Below are positions 1 to 12,895 of a stretch of DNA of 64,000 nucleotides, piece by piece; the first letter of the stretch is position 1, and every line of letters begins with the position of its first letter. Source of the stretch: Symbiodinium natans (Eukaryota; Sar; Dinophyceae; Suessiales; Symbiodiniaceae); the NCBI GenBank assembly GCA_905221605.1, contig CAJNDS010001602.1, forward strand, positions 226,501 to 290,500, given 5' to 3'. The position numbers were made by a program, and so were the translations under genes. The notes beneath the pieces are model-generated. The model searched no databases. It was not told where the DNA came from and saw only the letters and a program-made list of their open reading frames with translations.

Positions 1-77
1 AACGAGCAATGCCCAAGAAAGCAAACTTAGGCCCGGAATGTCCTTCAACCCTAGACCTGTAAGCTTTCCAGCCCTAC

Positions 78-3000
78 ACAGACGATCGGCCTGGATGATG
101 GGCATGTTCTTCTTAAACGCCTGCACTGCGGTTCTGAGCTCCTCAAAGCGCAGGGAGTAGTGATCCGTGGGCGGAAATCTCTAAACTTCAACCCCTTACA
201 TATAAACGCTATAAGAAGCGAAGCCGGCTTAGGGTTATTTTGGAGGACCGCAGAGTGCTTTGGGCGTTTTCGGTCTTCGGCGTGTTAATGCTCCTAAGGT
301 GCTAAGGTCTAGACGGGCTTTCAGTGACGCGTCCGGCTCCGCAGGGCAGTCTTTGGGGCCAGGGCTGGGCTGGGTCTGAAGGGAAACTTCAGGATTCAGG
401 CTTCGGAGTTCAGGATAATGATGGGTGATGTTCGTGTTTGAAACCAGGGTCGGCGGCAACAGATATCTTGAAAAGTATGCAAGGTTGTAACAAGGTCGAT
501 GACTGTATGGGTATGTGACATTGTGTGTGGTGAACACTACCCTCCTCGATGACATTTGGGGCTGCCGGCGGTCATGAGCACCTGTGGCCGACCTAGAGAA
601 CCTCTGGGAGCCTGCACCCGGGCCCTAAAACTTACAACTTCTCACTTGTGAGCTTTGCACGAAATTCTCACAAAGTCTATCATGACATGCGTGTGCGAGA
701 TCTTCTGCTTTCTCCGAACAAAGCCCTACACCCTCAGCCCTCAAAGGGGCGGGCTCGTAGAGAACCCTGCAGAACTAGTGCTTCTCTGCTTGAAGTCTAA
801 TTATTGTTTATGACTTGCCCATTGTAAGAAGATCTCCCATCTTTTCGGCGAAGAACTGTGAACGGACCGGGAGATCAATAAGGCCTCAATAAGGCCCGGC
901 CCAGTCTCAGAAGCCTTTTCTCACCCCAACGTGAATTTGTTTAAAACCCTGAAGTGGTGGGAGAGTTGGCCAAAACGGAGTCCTGGGCCACTTTCTGCGG
1001 GTTCGGCGACCCCTCAAAGGACTTGTAGGCCTTGTAGGAGTCCTCCCAGTGGCTGCCAGCATCTGCCCGTACATTTAGAATACTTGGGGGTTGGGGTTTA
1101 GGGTGGGATGTCAATTCTTTCACAACACTATCCTACTCGAGCCGCGTTGAAACGCATTCATGAAAGCCAGGCTTACTCAAGAAACAGCCCTGACAAACAC
1201 AGCATCGCGTCTCGAACATGACATCACACTGCCCGCAATGTGAACGTGCAGCTGGGATCAATATGCTCTGGTCCGTGGAAATTTGAAGATCCCAAGGCCG
1301 CGACAGGCTGCAAAGCCACATCAAGCCAAAACAATGCTGCACGGCACTGACAGCTCTCATGCGGAGCACATGCAAATATGCAAAAGCACAAGCCTTAACG
1401 AGTTGCACGCCCCACCCGCGTGCAAAAACGTCTGCAGAGCAGGAAGAGAGGAGGCGGGGATGGGGTAGGACGAAGTGATGAGGTTGCATGTATGTCATTA
1501 AAGCTCCAAAATCTTTGAAAGCAAAAAAAGAGGCACGTCTGCAAGTCTGAATGCCTCAGCCGCCTAGGCCCAACGGGGTGGGGCGGGGGGGGGGGGAGCA
1601 CTGCAAACACAGGCTTCGACCACACCGCAAGTCTGGCACTCCCAACACGAAGGTGTCCTTGAAGTTGTCATCCACAGTCTGCTCCACTTCGTTGGCGGTC
1701 AAGTTCGCAAGCTTGCCACTTAGCCATTCCTCCTCGCACCTCGCACGTGCTATCGGCAAGCTTTATGCAGCATTTGCCGAGGAAAACGAGTCTCTTTGAG
1801 GGCGCTCTGGACTTTGACTGAAGACGGGGGCAGAACCGAGGCCACGGCAAGGTAACTCGTGGCAGCTTCTAGATATATAGAAGGGCATACGATGCATGTC
1901 ATGCATATTCCTGTGCATTTACCGGGCAGTGAATCTCACCGGCCCCGATCCGATGATCACTTTCTCAAGCAAAAAAGGTTTCCGAGAATCAACCAGGTGT
2001 GGGTCCAGAGCTAGCCTGTCAGCGCTCCATACTCCCCCTGATTGTGCCGCAATCGCAATGAGACACCTGCAGAATCGAAAGCCTCACCTTCCGGGCGCCC
2101 GAAAAGTCGAAACCCAACGGCCCCACTCCCCCCGCCAAAGCAGAGCCATCAACACCCTGTATTATCCCTCTTCAATCAGACCCACGCAGCAGAACTGAAT
2201 TCTGAGTTCGGGATGTGTTAAGGAGGGTTGAGGTTCAAGGGAGAGAAACCATCCGCGGGCTCCCACCCATTGTACTCGATGGCCATCGACCAAAGATCGA
2301 AGTAGGGCTTGAATTCATCCTGGAGAACCTTCCCAGAATTTTTGGGTAGGGGCCTACTAGCCCCAGACACGTATCCTGGAAATCCTACACCTAAAACGGA
2401 GCGTGCTATGGGTTCTTACTATCGTGGCGCTTTGGCTTGCTGTGGTTTCTCTCGCTGGTGATGCGTTGAGTCAACTCTGGACCGAGGTTCCGAGCACTCC
2501 GAATTAGTCCCAAGAGCATCAACCCCTAAACTGCTGTGCAAATCCTAGATTGGGCCGCTTCATTAGCAAGCACGCGCATGTAGTTCAAGCATTGGTCGGG
2601 CATTCTGCAGAGAGTTTACAGTTTACAGTGAACAAACTACGCTACTCGCGCAAGGCGACCCAAGACACCTTAGCCAACGGCACCATGCACGCCCCAACCC
2701 TTTCCTACTAGGATCTCAAACCGAAACCTCTGATTCTGAGACGTTAAAACCCCGCCTCAAGATCGGAGTAATCCCTCTGATCGATCTGGAAGAGCTTCTC
2801 CCGGTCGGAAAAGGACTTGACCTTGCGTCAATGGAGTGCAATCTGTCTTTCAATGCTTGCTGGGCCTGGGCTTCGGGTGTTAGTATAGGGGTGGGAGGGG
2901 GGGGTGTGCTCCGCCACTAGATGGTGCTCATTCTGGCTTTCACATCATAAGCTTCTGAGCCGAGCTCCCAACTAATCCGTAGGGTTTACAAGTGTGCCCA

Positions 3001-4848
3001 CGACAGACGCGCAAATGTTCTGAGAATCAACATCTTCGCCTGCAAACTATGGACCTAGGACCCCAATCAAGGAACAGCAGGTGAAACGAAGCGTGCCGCT
3101 GTGAAGACCAGGACATGGAGATTGTTGAAAACATAGAGTTACTGCGAGAATGCCAGCGAAACACCCCCATGTCCATCTCACGAAGACCGGTGCAGCCCGA
3201 ATGGTATGCCATACACGACACGACTCCGCACCCTAAAGCCCTGCTTCTTCCGGGCACACGTCTTAGTAATCTTGGCAAAGCCCCAAAGACTCCGGCCCGT
3301 TCTGTAGCTCTCACGAGATTGTCCTCGCAGCGATGGTCAAAGAGTTGTGCGAAACATACTTTCGCATCGAAGCACCGTTGCATGCACACTGCCTCAGCTT
3401 GCATGGTGACGTCGATAGGCTTGGGCCCCACAGAAATTCTTCGAACAATATCAGGAGAAGGCTATTGCAAGTCGACCTGCGTAAGCAACTTTCATCAAGG
3501 CGGATCAACTGGTTCACAAAGTTTTCCTCTCAACCGAACTCATGGGGTCCGGCTTCCACTGCCATATCACTGCGACTGGTGTGCAAGCCCTGCAAAGACC
3601 AGGCCCGAAACCCTTTGCAACAGGCCTCTGAGCCACCAAATGCCCCAAAGCCCCAAAAGCGGTCTCCTGAAGCGTCTGGATCTTTTGCGCGACTTGTCCG
3701 GCCACGGCATAGGAGTCGAGACTTTTTACCCACTCCAGTTCCTTCGCAAACTGCATTGGGGAGAAGGGTTCCGCTTCATCCCACCATCTTGAAGCTATCA
3801 ACTGGATTTTCTGAACCAACACCCACACTCCAAAAACCAACGGCTTTGGAATGTAAATTTCCAGGACTTCTGCTACTGAAGCATGGGCAAAAGGCCTCCT
3901 CCAACAACTTCGACCACTATTTCCGATGCCCCCAAATGAACCCTGCATTATGTTCCAAGACTTCTGCATGAAGCGAGCTTGATCGCATTGAGCAATAGAG
4001 AAACAGAAGCCTTTCCTGCGAAGGAGACCAGATGGGAGTCTTACTCTGCTCTGGGGCTCCCACGCTTGAGTACTTCTGGAAGTCCTTCTGATACTCTTCC
4101 ACCTCGCGCTGGAGCTGTTCCTTGGCAGCGACCAAAGGGATAACGACATCAAGCCGGAAGAATGCCAGCGCCTGCCTTAATGATCGAAATCAGATGGGGC
4201 CACCCTTTCCACGCTTTCCCCAGGTAGGGCCGTTCCAGGCTGCAGGATGTGTTGCTCGGATGTACGATATAGACGGCTACCGAAACCGTTTGTGTAGGAG
4301 GCACCAAGTAGCACGTTACTGGAGCTTTGTTTCGCTCATAATTGTATGCAGGACTTAGATCGCCTATGGGTGTGTTTTGAGTTCCTTGCCCGGGAATCAT
4401 GTGGAAGCCAATCCATGGTTCTCCGGCCCCCCCCCCCCCCCCCCGCCTCGCACTCAAAGGCCTCGACTCTCAAGGCGGGGCAAGGCTTTCGAAAGCCCCA
4501 GGCCAACACCTAAACCCTGGACACCGAATCCTCGATCAGAAAAGTCAAGACGACAGCCAAGTCCGGCGCCATGAACGCAATCTTGTCCGTGTTCAGCTGC
4601 CGGTCGGCCCTTGAATTAGGCTTTCGCTGGGGTTGGATTGCAACATGGCTACCCCACGTGCCGCACCAATTGACGGCCGAGACAAGGACTCCATCACATC
4701 CATGTTGATCTGAAGAGGCCACTCGAACCTGGGGAGTTAAACGGGATCTCGGTTTGAGAGTGTAGGAGTGTTGAAAGGATCCCTTTGAACAGGTTTCGAC
4801 TCTCACTGCATAAGCATACGGACGCAGGAGAAAGGCGAACAAGACGTT
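78..4848 (-). CDS. Dynein heavy chain, distal tail and linker start, runs off the left edge
   Basis: Stem-to-linker part of a dynein heavy chain motor protein. Phase-checked exons in order: 4848-4807 (weak), 4596-4525, 4171-4064, 3750-3661, 2821-2756, 2328-2267, 1739-1649, 1030-977, 141-78. From 4171 on they join into about 178 continuous residues. Family-typical pieces are EQLQREVEEYQKDFQKY, REKLFQIDQRDYSDLE, DEFKPYFDLWSMAIEYN, EEEWLSGKLANLTANEVEQ, YKSFEGSPNPQKVAQDS and LRTAVQAFKKNMPIIQADR. This order of motifs is that of the region just before and at the start of the dynein linker. The donors after 3661 and 2756 are GC, the others GT. Acceptors are AG followed by G, except those of 4848 and 4596 (AG then A or C) and the T-starting exon at 3750. 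The last exon ends with a GT donor at 77, so the linker and the AAA ring must lie beyond base 1. Confidence 0.8.
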
Positions 4849-5149
4849 CTCATCGGGAGGTGTCCGGGGTGAAAGCACAATTATTCCAGGAAAGATTAGG
4901 GCCCCAGGGCCTCCGAACCCTCTTCTCTTGAATGGCTGCTTTCGTGGGGGGCGTTTGCGCGAAAGTGCCCGAGCTGAGCAGAGGCCGTGGCGAGCGGAAG
5001 GCCTTTTCCACTACTTCGCCACCCACCTGCAGGCGAGCGCTTGTGAAGAGAGGTGGGCTGATGCTTGAAAAGATGAGGGCTTGCCATCCAAAAACCAGGC
5101 AGCGATGCAGAAAGCACGTGGGGACTCTAATCTGGGAGCAGATGCCAAG

Positions 5150-8034
5150 CATGCAGGTCGAGTAGGGAGCCGGCATCATGGCCAAAGTCCTCGACCATGT
5201 TCATTTGCTGATGGACTTCTCGGGTACGCTCCTGAAGTACTGGGTCTCGGGACATCTCGGGTTGTTGAACGAGAGTTTCTTGACAGTGAACTTCAGTACC
5301 AGGATATGACCTCCCCTCAGTTCACCCCGTCAGCGTACTCCCCAAGAATACGATATCGAAAACAATGCTCAGACTTGTGATCCGATCCCGAAAACCCAGA
5401 TTAATACTGCCCAAGTTTTGGGCGAGCTCCTTCCATCCTATTCGCGGCCTGGATTGAGGATTTTAGTTCCAGGTTCTCAGCTCCAGTACCTTCAGGCATC
5501 CTGGGTGTATTTGCCTTGTATGCTTTTACTTTTTGCTGCTACATGCTTTTTGTTCATTTTGAGGCCGCTCCTGGGGGTGGAGGAACGGGGGACAACTGAT
5601 ATCATGACGGCTAGGTTTGGCCAGCTCCCCGGTTAGCAGCATGCCGGACGGATGGGGCCCAAGCCATCAAGGGCTTCACCACCTTCTTCTGAACCACTTC
5701 CATGAACTCGCGAAGCTCTGCCTGGCGTCGTTCGAACGCTGATTGGTTGGGGCTTCGGGGCGATTCGCTGACAGTGGCCTAGGACTTGCAGGACCCGAAC
5801 CGCTAGTGTTCGTTGAGACAGGCATTCAGCAGCCCACCTTTAAACATCGTTAGATTTCGCAAAGCCCCACGCTGCAGCTGCTCGGATCCTATCACGGTTT
5901 CTGCATGGAGCAGCTCTGAAACATGCACCGTCGAACAAGCATGCTCATGCGATGAGGCAGCAAACAAATTCAAGTGGGCCGTGTAAGCCAACTCGCTTTG
6001 TGTCAGAATCCATATCCCCAACACCCCATGGACCCTAGACCACGGAACTGCGGACCATTGCCGCATGTGCTGCATTCTTCCCCGCTCCCATCAGCGGGGC
6101 CACACATGCCGAATCCATTTTTCAAAACGTGCAAAAGGACCCTCCTATCGCCCCATGTAGCAAGATTTTCAGCAGGAAAGCGGTGCCAGTCGGGCCATGT
6201 CTTTCTCTGAGTCGGGGCTGGCGAGGATACGCTTGTGCGTGGAGTCCTCCAGGCGCTTTTAGCTGCGTAGGAAGCATCTCGGCTCTTTTCACAGCAGCTG
6301 GCGGTAGAATTGCAGCAAGCTTTGAAGACCTGTCCAAGCTGAGCCGAGCACCCACTCTTCCAGGATGGCATCTGCCCTCTCTTCGATGTTCGCGTTGCAC
6401 TGTCCTGGCCCGAATCTGGACTTGTAGGGCAAGTGGTGTAGGGATTGGTGTTTAGGGCTTAGGATTGGGCATATAGGCCATGAGGATAGTTGCTGTTAGC
6501 AGGCGCTTCCGCAGAGACATGATGCGCTGATTCACGAAAGGGTGCTGAATATCGTGGAAAAGATTCAATACAAACATTCCTTCGGCCCTGGGATCACACA
6601 CACCTAGCCTACCTAGCCTAGCAATACTGCCACTTGCGACTGAGGCATCGACGGAGGCACTCCTGCGCCAATGCTTCAGCCTGCTAAATTCAGCACGACG
6701 TGTGACGAGGCGACGTTGGGAGTAACGGATTCTGCATGTCAAATTTAAGGCATTGGGACGCCTGAACCAAACATTTTGCACAGCGATCTAAGTGGCAAGA
6801 GGGGGTGCTGGCTTAAACCAGGGGCCTTCTCAGCCAAAGTCGTGATCATGTGTGCACATCGCAGCCGGAAGAGCGGGAAGTCCTGCAAACCAAAGAGTGC
6901 GACTACACACGACCCACACAGTAGCAATAGATTCCCAAAAAAGCTGAAGTTGCATTGAATCGGGTATACGGCTCTTCCAACTCTTCTTTTCTTTTTTTTT
7001 GTTTTTTTTTGGGGGGGACCATTCCGCATCGGGAAGACGATCTTCCCAACGAAGGTGGCATGGCTGGAAAGCATGGGCACTTCACGACTTGACCCATGCT
7101 GGCAGCTGCAGATGCTGCACAAAATGCGGGTCCATAAAGCTCTCCGAAAGGACTTGCACTTCGTACTTGGCATTTCGGTAGCTCTGTATGCCTCAGTCTT
7201 TTCAAAGACATGTTCTATAGAAGGTGTCGCACTTGACCAGGATTTTGGGGCTTCACTGCAGGGCTGGGGAAGGTCAACTGGCCCCTCCTAGATAAATCCT
7301 GCAAACCCTCAACAACTTGGCTTTGGTTTGCAAAGCTTGGGGTGGCTGACGGCTTGTGGATTCATGGCCTCGGTTTAGTGAGCCACTATGAACAGGGCGA
7401 CAAGTCCAGAAGGGCCCTGATGACCTCGGCTAAGTTCCCGCGCGCTCGCGGCAGGCAGCGATGTCAGTCGGATCGAAATCTGCAGCAAGGGTCGTTGGGT
7501 GATGTGCTTATGTTGGAGCGTTTGGGAATTCAACTCTTTCCGACCAGTCTTGGGACATGGCACGGCAAACAGTGCTCACAGCACGAAGAGTCTCCAGAGC
7601 CAGTTCTTCTTTGGAACCAAAGACCTGCAACCAAAAGCAATCGCCCTTCCCGGACCTTCCACCTTCTCAGAGAGGAGGTACGAGTACTTGCGGAACCTGA
7701 CTCTGCTAGCTCACAGTCCAAAACAAGCTCTGAATCTGCAACCGAGGGGCATCATCTTCACCCCAAACCCCATGCATGTATGGACACTATACAACCTAGA
7801 GCGGGTTCGGATAAGATGAGAAGCAAACACCCTAAACTCGAATGCAGAACACTGCGACCACGCGAGGCGGCCACCTCTCCAAGATCTCCAGTGGTTGCGC
7901 GCTGCAAACGTCCACAGTCTGCAGGATGCCAGGGTTCAGGGAGCAACCTCCTCCTCCTGATAGTCCTGATACTTCCCCCCCTGACTTACTTGCAAGCCCC
8001 CGAAGGCGCTATTGATGATGTCCACCATGCCTTC
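5150..8034 (-). CDS. Exons upstream of the left dynein fragment, probable same gene
   Basis: Minus-strand exons that lead into the dynein fragment: 8034-7990 (EGMVDIINSAFGGLQ, ends at a perfect GTAAGT donor), 7624-7535 (KEELALETLRAVSTVCRAMS, acceptor TTGCAG|G, both ends phase 0), about 6587-6480 (FHDIQHPFVNQRIMSLRKRL), about 6395-6330 (IEERADAILEEW), about 5915-5840, 5721-5650 (AELREFMEVVQKKVVKPLMA) and 5231 to about 5150 (ERTREVHQQMNMVEDFGHDA). The first pair and the last pair join in phase. Helical, charged sequence suits a dynein tail but carries no diagnostic motif, so membership in the same gene is inferred from strand, order and spacing. A separate upstream gene is possible. Confidence 0.5.
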
Positions 8035-8217
8035 CTATCTTCCGACCCATTGGATTTCATTGGTGTTGCAGGTCATCCAGGCCTTGCTTGGCAAGTAAAG
8101 ACGTCGGACGCGCAGACTCTATCAAGCTTGAAAATATTAGATTCGAGGTCAGGATTGGAGGGTGGCGGGCATGTACTGGAGCCTCTTTACAGTCAGTCTT
8201 TGAAGTCAGTCATGTAG

Positions 8218-8860
8218 AGGGGGGGGGGGGGGGGGGGGGGGGGGGGTGCGGGGGCGGGTGGCGGGGTGGGGGGGGGTGGGGGGGGGGGGTGGGGGGTGGG
8301 GGGGTGGAGGGGTGGGGGGGCTGGGAGGAGGGGGGTGGGGGGGGGAGCGGAGGGGGGGGCGGGCATGCACTGGAGATCATGGGAGGGGGGGGCGGGGTGG
8401 GTGGTTGGAGGCGGGTGAGGGGTGGGGTGAGGGAGGGGGGGCGGGCATGCACTGGAGATCATGGGGAGGGGGGGGGCGGGTGGGTGGTGGGAGGCGGGTG
8501 AGGGGTGGGGTTGGGGTGGGGCGGGGTGGGGGTGGGAAGGGGGGTGGGGGGAGCGGAGCGGGCGGAGCAAGCGGAGGGGGTGGGCATGCTTTAAAGTCAG
8601 TCTTTAAAGTCAGTCATCTAGAGGGGGGGGGGGGTGGGTGGGGGGTGGGGTGCGGGGGCGGGTGGCGGGGTGGGGGGGGGGGTGGGGGGGGGGGTGGGGT
8701 AGACTAGACCCTTTCAAGTCAATCTAAAAGTCATGGGGGTGGCGGGGGGGGGTGGGGGGAGGCCTTTGAAGTCAGTCTTTAAAGTCAGTCATCTAGGGGG
8801 GGGGGGTGGGTGGGGGGGGGGGGGTGCGGGGGCGGGTGGCGGGGTGGGGGGGAGACTCGA
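8218..8860. repeat. G-rich minisatellite with higher-order structure
   Basis: Almost pure G with T and C spacers on the plus strand. Embedded units recur: a GTCAGTCTTT(G/A)AAGTCAGTCAT block at about 8192, 8596 and 8767, and a GGCATGCACTGGAGATCATGGG block at about 8363 and 8441. G-quadruplex formation is likely by composition. The open frames across it are low-complexity artefacts. Confidence 0.9.
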
Positions 8861-9624
8861 CGCGCCTCATGCGTCGCCCGCACTGCTTTCTCCAGCCTGG
8901 GTCTCATTTCGAGAAGGTTGGGAGAAGCGTCCACGGAAGCTGCCCATACTTAACAACAAGCTGGCACAGAGCATGAAGAGCAACGAAGAGTGTCAAGAGC
9001 ACTTGATCTAGACTTCCATGCATAGCTTTTCCCCTGCACGGGAAGCAGCAGGGAAAGCCGGTACAGAATGCATATGAGTCACATCTTGCTCTTTCACCCA
9101 CCTCCCCTCCCCCCCCCGGGCCTGGAAAGAGATCGAGGCGTCTATTACAACCCGAAACTCGCAAAATCCCCAAGCCATGAAGCCCCGTTGCGTGGTCCAG
9201 GCATTGCTCCCTTGGCGGAGCCCATCCCCTTTGCATCCCAAACTATCCCTTCAACCCTGGCTTTTCCCAACAATCCCACGCACCACTCGTGAAGCTTCCT
9301 AGGCCTACAGGTGAACGGAGGTGGCCCCTGCCTTTAGCAGGGCCTGTCCGCCAGAAAAAGGAAACCTTGCCGGCAAGATCCCTCTATTCTACTTGGGGGT
9401 TGATCGACATGTGCCCTTTTTCTTAAGATTTGGGATGTACACGGTGACCTAGCAAAGGCGAGCAACTTCGATCAACCGCCGCGAGGTGATTCAGACAAAG
9501 GCATGGGTTCACAGGGTGTGGGTTTTGGAACCCATATAGAGTCTACTTCCTGTGGGTTTCAACTCGACATGGTCTGGCTGGAATGCACACATCTTCGTCT
9601 TGAAGACATAGGCACACAGCTTTC

Positions 9625-10340
9625 CGCTCCGGATCCTCTACCTACTACCTCCCGCCGCCGCCAAACCAGCTCTTTCTGGCTCTGCTGGGCTTCTTCGCAA
9701 CGACCTGGCCACCAAGTAGGGCGACAACAAAGCTTACAAGTTCAAAGCTGCTTTGAGTTGTTGAATGCTTGGGTTTGCAGGGTACAATCTAAGCCACAGG
9801 GTCCTAAGTCCTAAGCATGAGATGCGATTTTTGGGAATCCGAGTCGGAGGAAGCTGACGTGCTGCATAGGCACTTGCCACTCTGAGTCAGCGTGGGTGTG
9901 GCTAAAGCTTCCCAAAATGCGTGGGCATGTTGTAACACTTCGCTGACCCTACAAGACCCGACTGCCAAACTTGAGCAGCACAAGACATGCACTATGCACG
10001 TTGTTGAGGACGCGCGCTGCAAACCGAAAGCATGCAAGCTTTCTCCCATGCGGTTCCCAGGACGCCAAGCCAAGCTCTCGCTTGGAGGATTTGAACCCGA
10101 TCATCCCCCCCCCCCCCACTTGCCCAGCGTTCCGGGAGGCGGCCGGGTCAAGACTGGAAACTATAGATAATATACAGTTGAAACGGACAGTATTCAGCAC
10201 AACACAAAATACTACCAAACAACTTACGTGCGTCGACTCATGCCGCATGCCATGATGCCCTCTCCTCCGCCGGAGGCTCCTCGCTCGAAATAGCACGTTG
10301 CTCAGCCGGCTCAGCATCGAAGCGGGTCTGCCTGAGCTGT
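9625..10340 (-). CDS. Two candidate exons, unrecognised gene
   Basis: Near 10255-10330 the frame reads FDAEPAEQRAISSEEPPAEE (acidic, low complexity). Near 9650-9710, after GGCCAG, it reads RCEEAQQSQKELVWRRRE up to a GTAGTA donor. Strand and composition suit one gene; nothing else is recognised. Between them I see only spacer with telomere-like motifs and a poly-C run. Confidence 0.4.
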
Positions 10341-10829
10341 GGTACACACCATACGGGTGGTACAGCGTCTGCACGCAAGTCCTGTTGCGTGTCTTGTTTT
10401 GCTACCACATGTTGGCACCGCTTGATCCTGGCCAGACGGAGCAAAGCCTGACAGGCGGAGATTCTGAACGAGCTTTTGCCTTATGACTGCACTTGGCTGC
10501 CCAGAGGCAGAAGTTATTAGAGACGTCTTGCACGCGTGGCCGAACCAGCTTCAACTTGTAGTAGTTTATGGTACCTGAAACAAAGCCCGCCAACCCCCCC
10601 AAAACGCTCCACACTTCAGAAGCAATCCTACATCCCAGCCTCCTTTACCACCTTCCTTTGAAGCTGTTCGGGCAGTGGGGTTTAGGCTAGGGTTTTCTGT
10701 TGGGTTACTGAATTTGGACTGGCAGCTTCCCAGTCTTCGTACCGTCACCGTGGTCAGTCACGGAAGGACTGAGCAGGAGAACTTGCGGGGGCTGATCGAA
10801 AGTATGGAGTGGCCTTTAATCGCAGTGTC

Positions 10830-11055
10830 AGGAGCCCATAACTTAGAACCCCAAGGCCATGCACTCGCCCAGGGCAAGGTTGAGCTCTGAAACATTGTGC
10901 TTCTGCCTTCCATGCTCCGTATGTTGCCAGTGGGCGGCACACATGTAACTGAGCTAGGGGGGGGGGGGGCATGATCTCCTGTCCACTCCCTGATTGCGCA
11001 TCTTACTGACAGGCGTCTCTTCCGCATGGACAGCCGGGACGGGCTCCTCAGGAAT
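10830..11055 (-). CDS. Two candidate short exons, unrecognised gene
   Basis: About 11055-10995 reads IPEEPVPAVHAEETPV up to a GTAAGA donor; about 10885-10830 follows TTTCAG and reads ELNLALGECMALGF. Both have good splice signals but are short. They may continue to the candidates at 9.7-10.35 kb. Confidence 0.4.
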
Positions 11056-11373
11056 GCGGAGGAGTCCGGCCAAAGTCCATTTGGGGGCTGCCGGCACCCG
11101 AACAAAGTTAGTTAGTTAGTTCGGCCAAAGCTTCAGCTTGGGTATACGGTACAGGGGCTATCGGGTATGGGGGCCAACGTTTAGAAAGACTGATTCTCGC
11201 CACTTTTCGTGGCACACCATGGGCTTATGCGGATCTTCTTGATGGAACGCGGCGTGCACAACGTAATGGTTCAGATGTCAAGCTATCTTAACCCCCTGAG
11301 CGTAGACCCTCCATCGTACTGGGCCCCGCAAAGCCTTAAACTCCTGTGCCCGAACCTTGCAAGGAAGCCCCCA

Positions 11374-11576
<203 letters not shown>

Positions 11577-11999
11577 GCCGCCTAATTCACCTGCTAACGA
11601 CGAAGTCCTGGAGTCCTGGGTTCCCTAACACCCCTGTCGAAACTAAGGTGCGGAGGAGGTTGGGAGGGAGGGATGCGCTCGAGACGTGTGATGTAAGAGG
11701 CGACAAAGGCAGAAGAGTGATGAATGCGCGCGGCCGTGCAGCAATCCTCCTTCCTAACATGGATTGATGAAGCTGTGATGCAAGTGTCTGGCATTTTGCA
11801 CGAGGACAACGGCAGCAAGGGCAGCCCAACTTAACGTGATTCTCTGCCATTGTGTATACCCCTCTGATATGCGTGGCATCGAAGATTGCAGATGTGCCAC
11901 TAAACCCTGAGGCACCTCCGCACTTGGGTGGGTGATCTCGGAATCCTAGGCGACACAGGGAGATCTGGTGCGGCTTGCCGGGCTTGCCGCTTCGGTTGG

Positions 12000-12500
12000 A
12001 CATCAAGATTCGATCCAAGGATTTATAGGGCTTTCGAGGGCGCGACCTCCGACCCCATAGGGAGGTCGAAGTGTCATCACAGATTTTGGACGGTAGGGTG
12101 TTGCGTAGTATTGGAGGAACGGACGATTGATTCCATTATGGAAGCAGGAAGGCGTATCAGAGAAATTGTCGAATTTACTTTGTAGGTTTGGTTGGGAGTG
12201 CACCAAAGTGTTCGAAAGGCTCGGCCGTAGTTACACACACACACAGACACACTGCTGAGCACATACACTTCTTGTTGGAGTTGGTTGATGGAACCAAAAA
12301 AACGGAAATCCTTGAACAACCTATTCAAGCCCAGAACAGCAACGTAACAGCAGCAGTTGGTACGGACTTTTCATCTGCGACATGTCTAGGTCCGCTTGGC
12401 CAGGACTTGTGGCGGGTACCGAGCGTGAAGGTAGATGCTCACAGCCACCTGGGATTTGCTTTCACGTTGACTCCCATGTTCACTGCTGCCATTCTCGTCT
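12000..12500. other. Spacer, one weak plus frame
   Basis: A plus frame at 12188-12514 contains VDAHSHLGFAFTLTPMFTAA but lacks splice signals. A short CACACACACAGACACAC run sits at 12233. Nothing else seen. Confidence 0.4.
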
Positions 12501-12502
12501 AT

Positions 12503-12537
12503 ATAAATAAATAAATAAATATGTATGTATGTATATG
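12503..12537. repeat. (AAAT)n and (TATG)n short tandem repeats
   Basis: ATAAATAAATAAATAAATATGTATGTATGTATATG, two adjoining tetranucleotide repeats. Confidence 0.9.
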
Positions 12538-12779
12538 AGTGCTGCAGAATCTAGGCTACAACCTGTCCAGTCCTTGTCCGTAGCCAGGACTGAATCGACA
12601 TTGAGTTTGGCAGTATCTCTGGATGAAGGCCTCATACCGTAAGCCTGCAGAGCCTACAACGTTTATCAAGTTCCATCTACCAAGATTGTCTGGAAACCGT
12701 CGGAACCCCAAAAACCCCAACCCTGAACCTCGAAACCCCGTGAACAGACCCATTGAACAACACTGGACTACCCTAATCC

Positions 12780-12895
12780 AAAAATCCCCAAGGGCCCCAA
12801 ACCCAAAAACCCAAAAAGGCCAAAAACCCTAAAAAACCTGAAGCCCTGAAACCCTGAAACCCTAACACCCTAAACCCATACCCAACCCCTGGTCA
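12780..12895. repeat. Degenerate telomere-like repeat run
   Basis: Successive CCCTAAA, CCCTGAA, CCCCAAA and CCCTAACA units, the densest run in the window. It overlaps the end of the transporter's last exon, where TTTAGGG supplies the stop. Confidence 0.85.

Noticed and set aside
655-715. Minus-strand exon SEKAEDLAHACHDRLCENF with a GTGAGA donor
   Set aside because: It would sit between dynein exons 1030-977 and 141-78, which already join in phase and match the dynein motif order without it.
1770-1860. Minus-strand frame VKVQSALKETRFPRQM
   Set aside because: Dynein exons 2328-2267 and 1739-1649 join directly in phase; inserting this would break the motif order.
6745-7211. Minus-strand frames with KKKTKKKKRR
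   Set aside because: Translation of a poly-T/poly-C tract near 6985-7018; the rest is ambiguous (a possible exon EAYRATEMPSTKCKSF is too weak to call).
8088-9011. Long Gly/Trp-rich and Pro-rich open frames
   Set aside because: They only translate the G-rich minisatellite; composition is that of the repeat and both strands are open.
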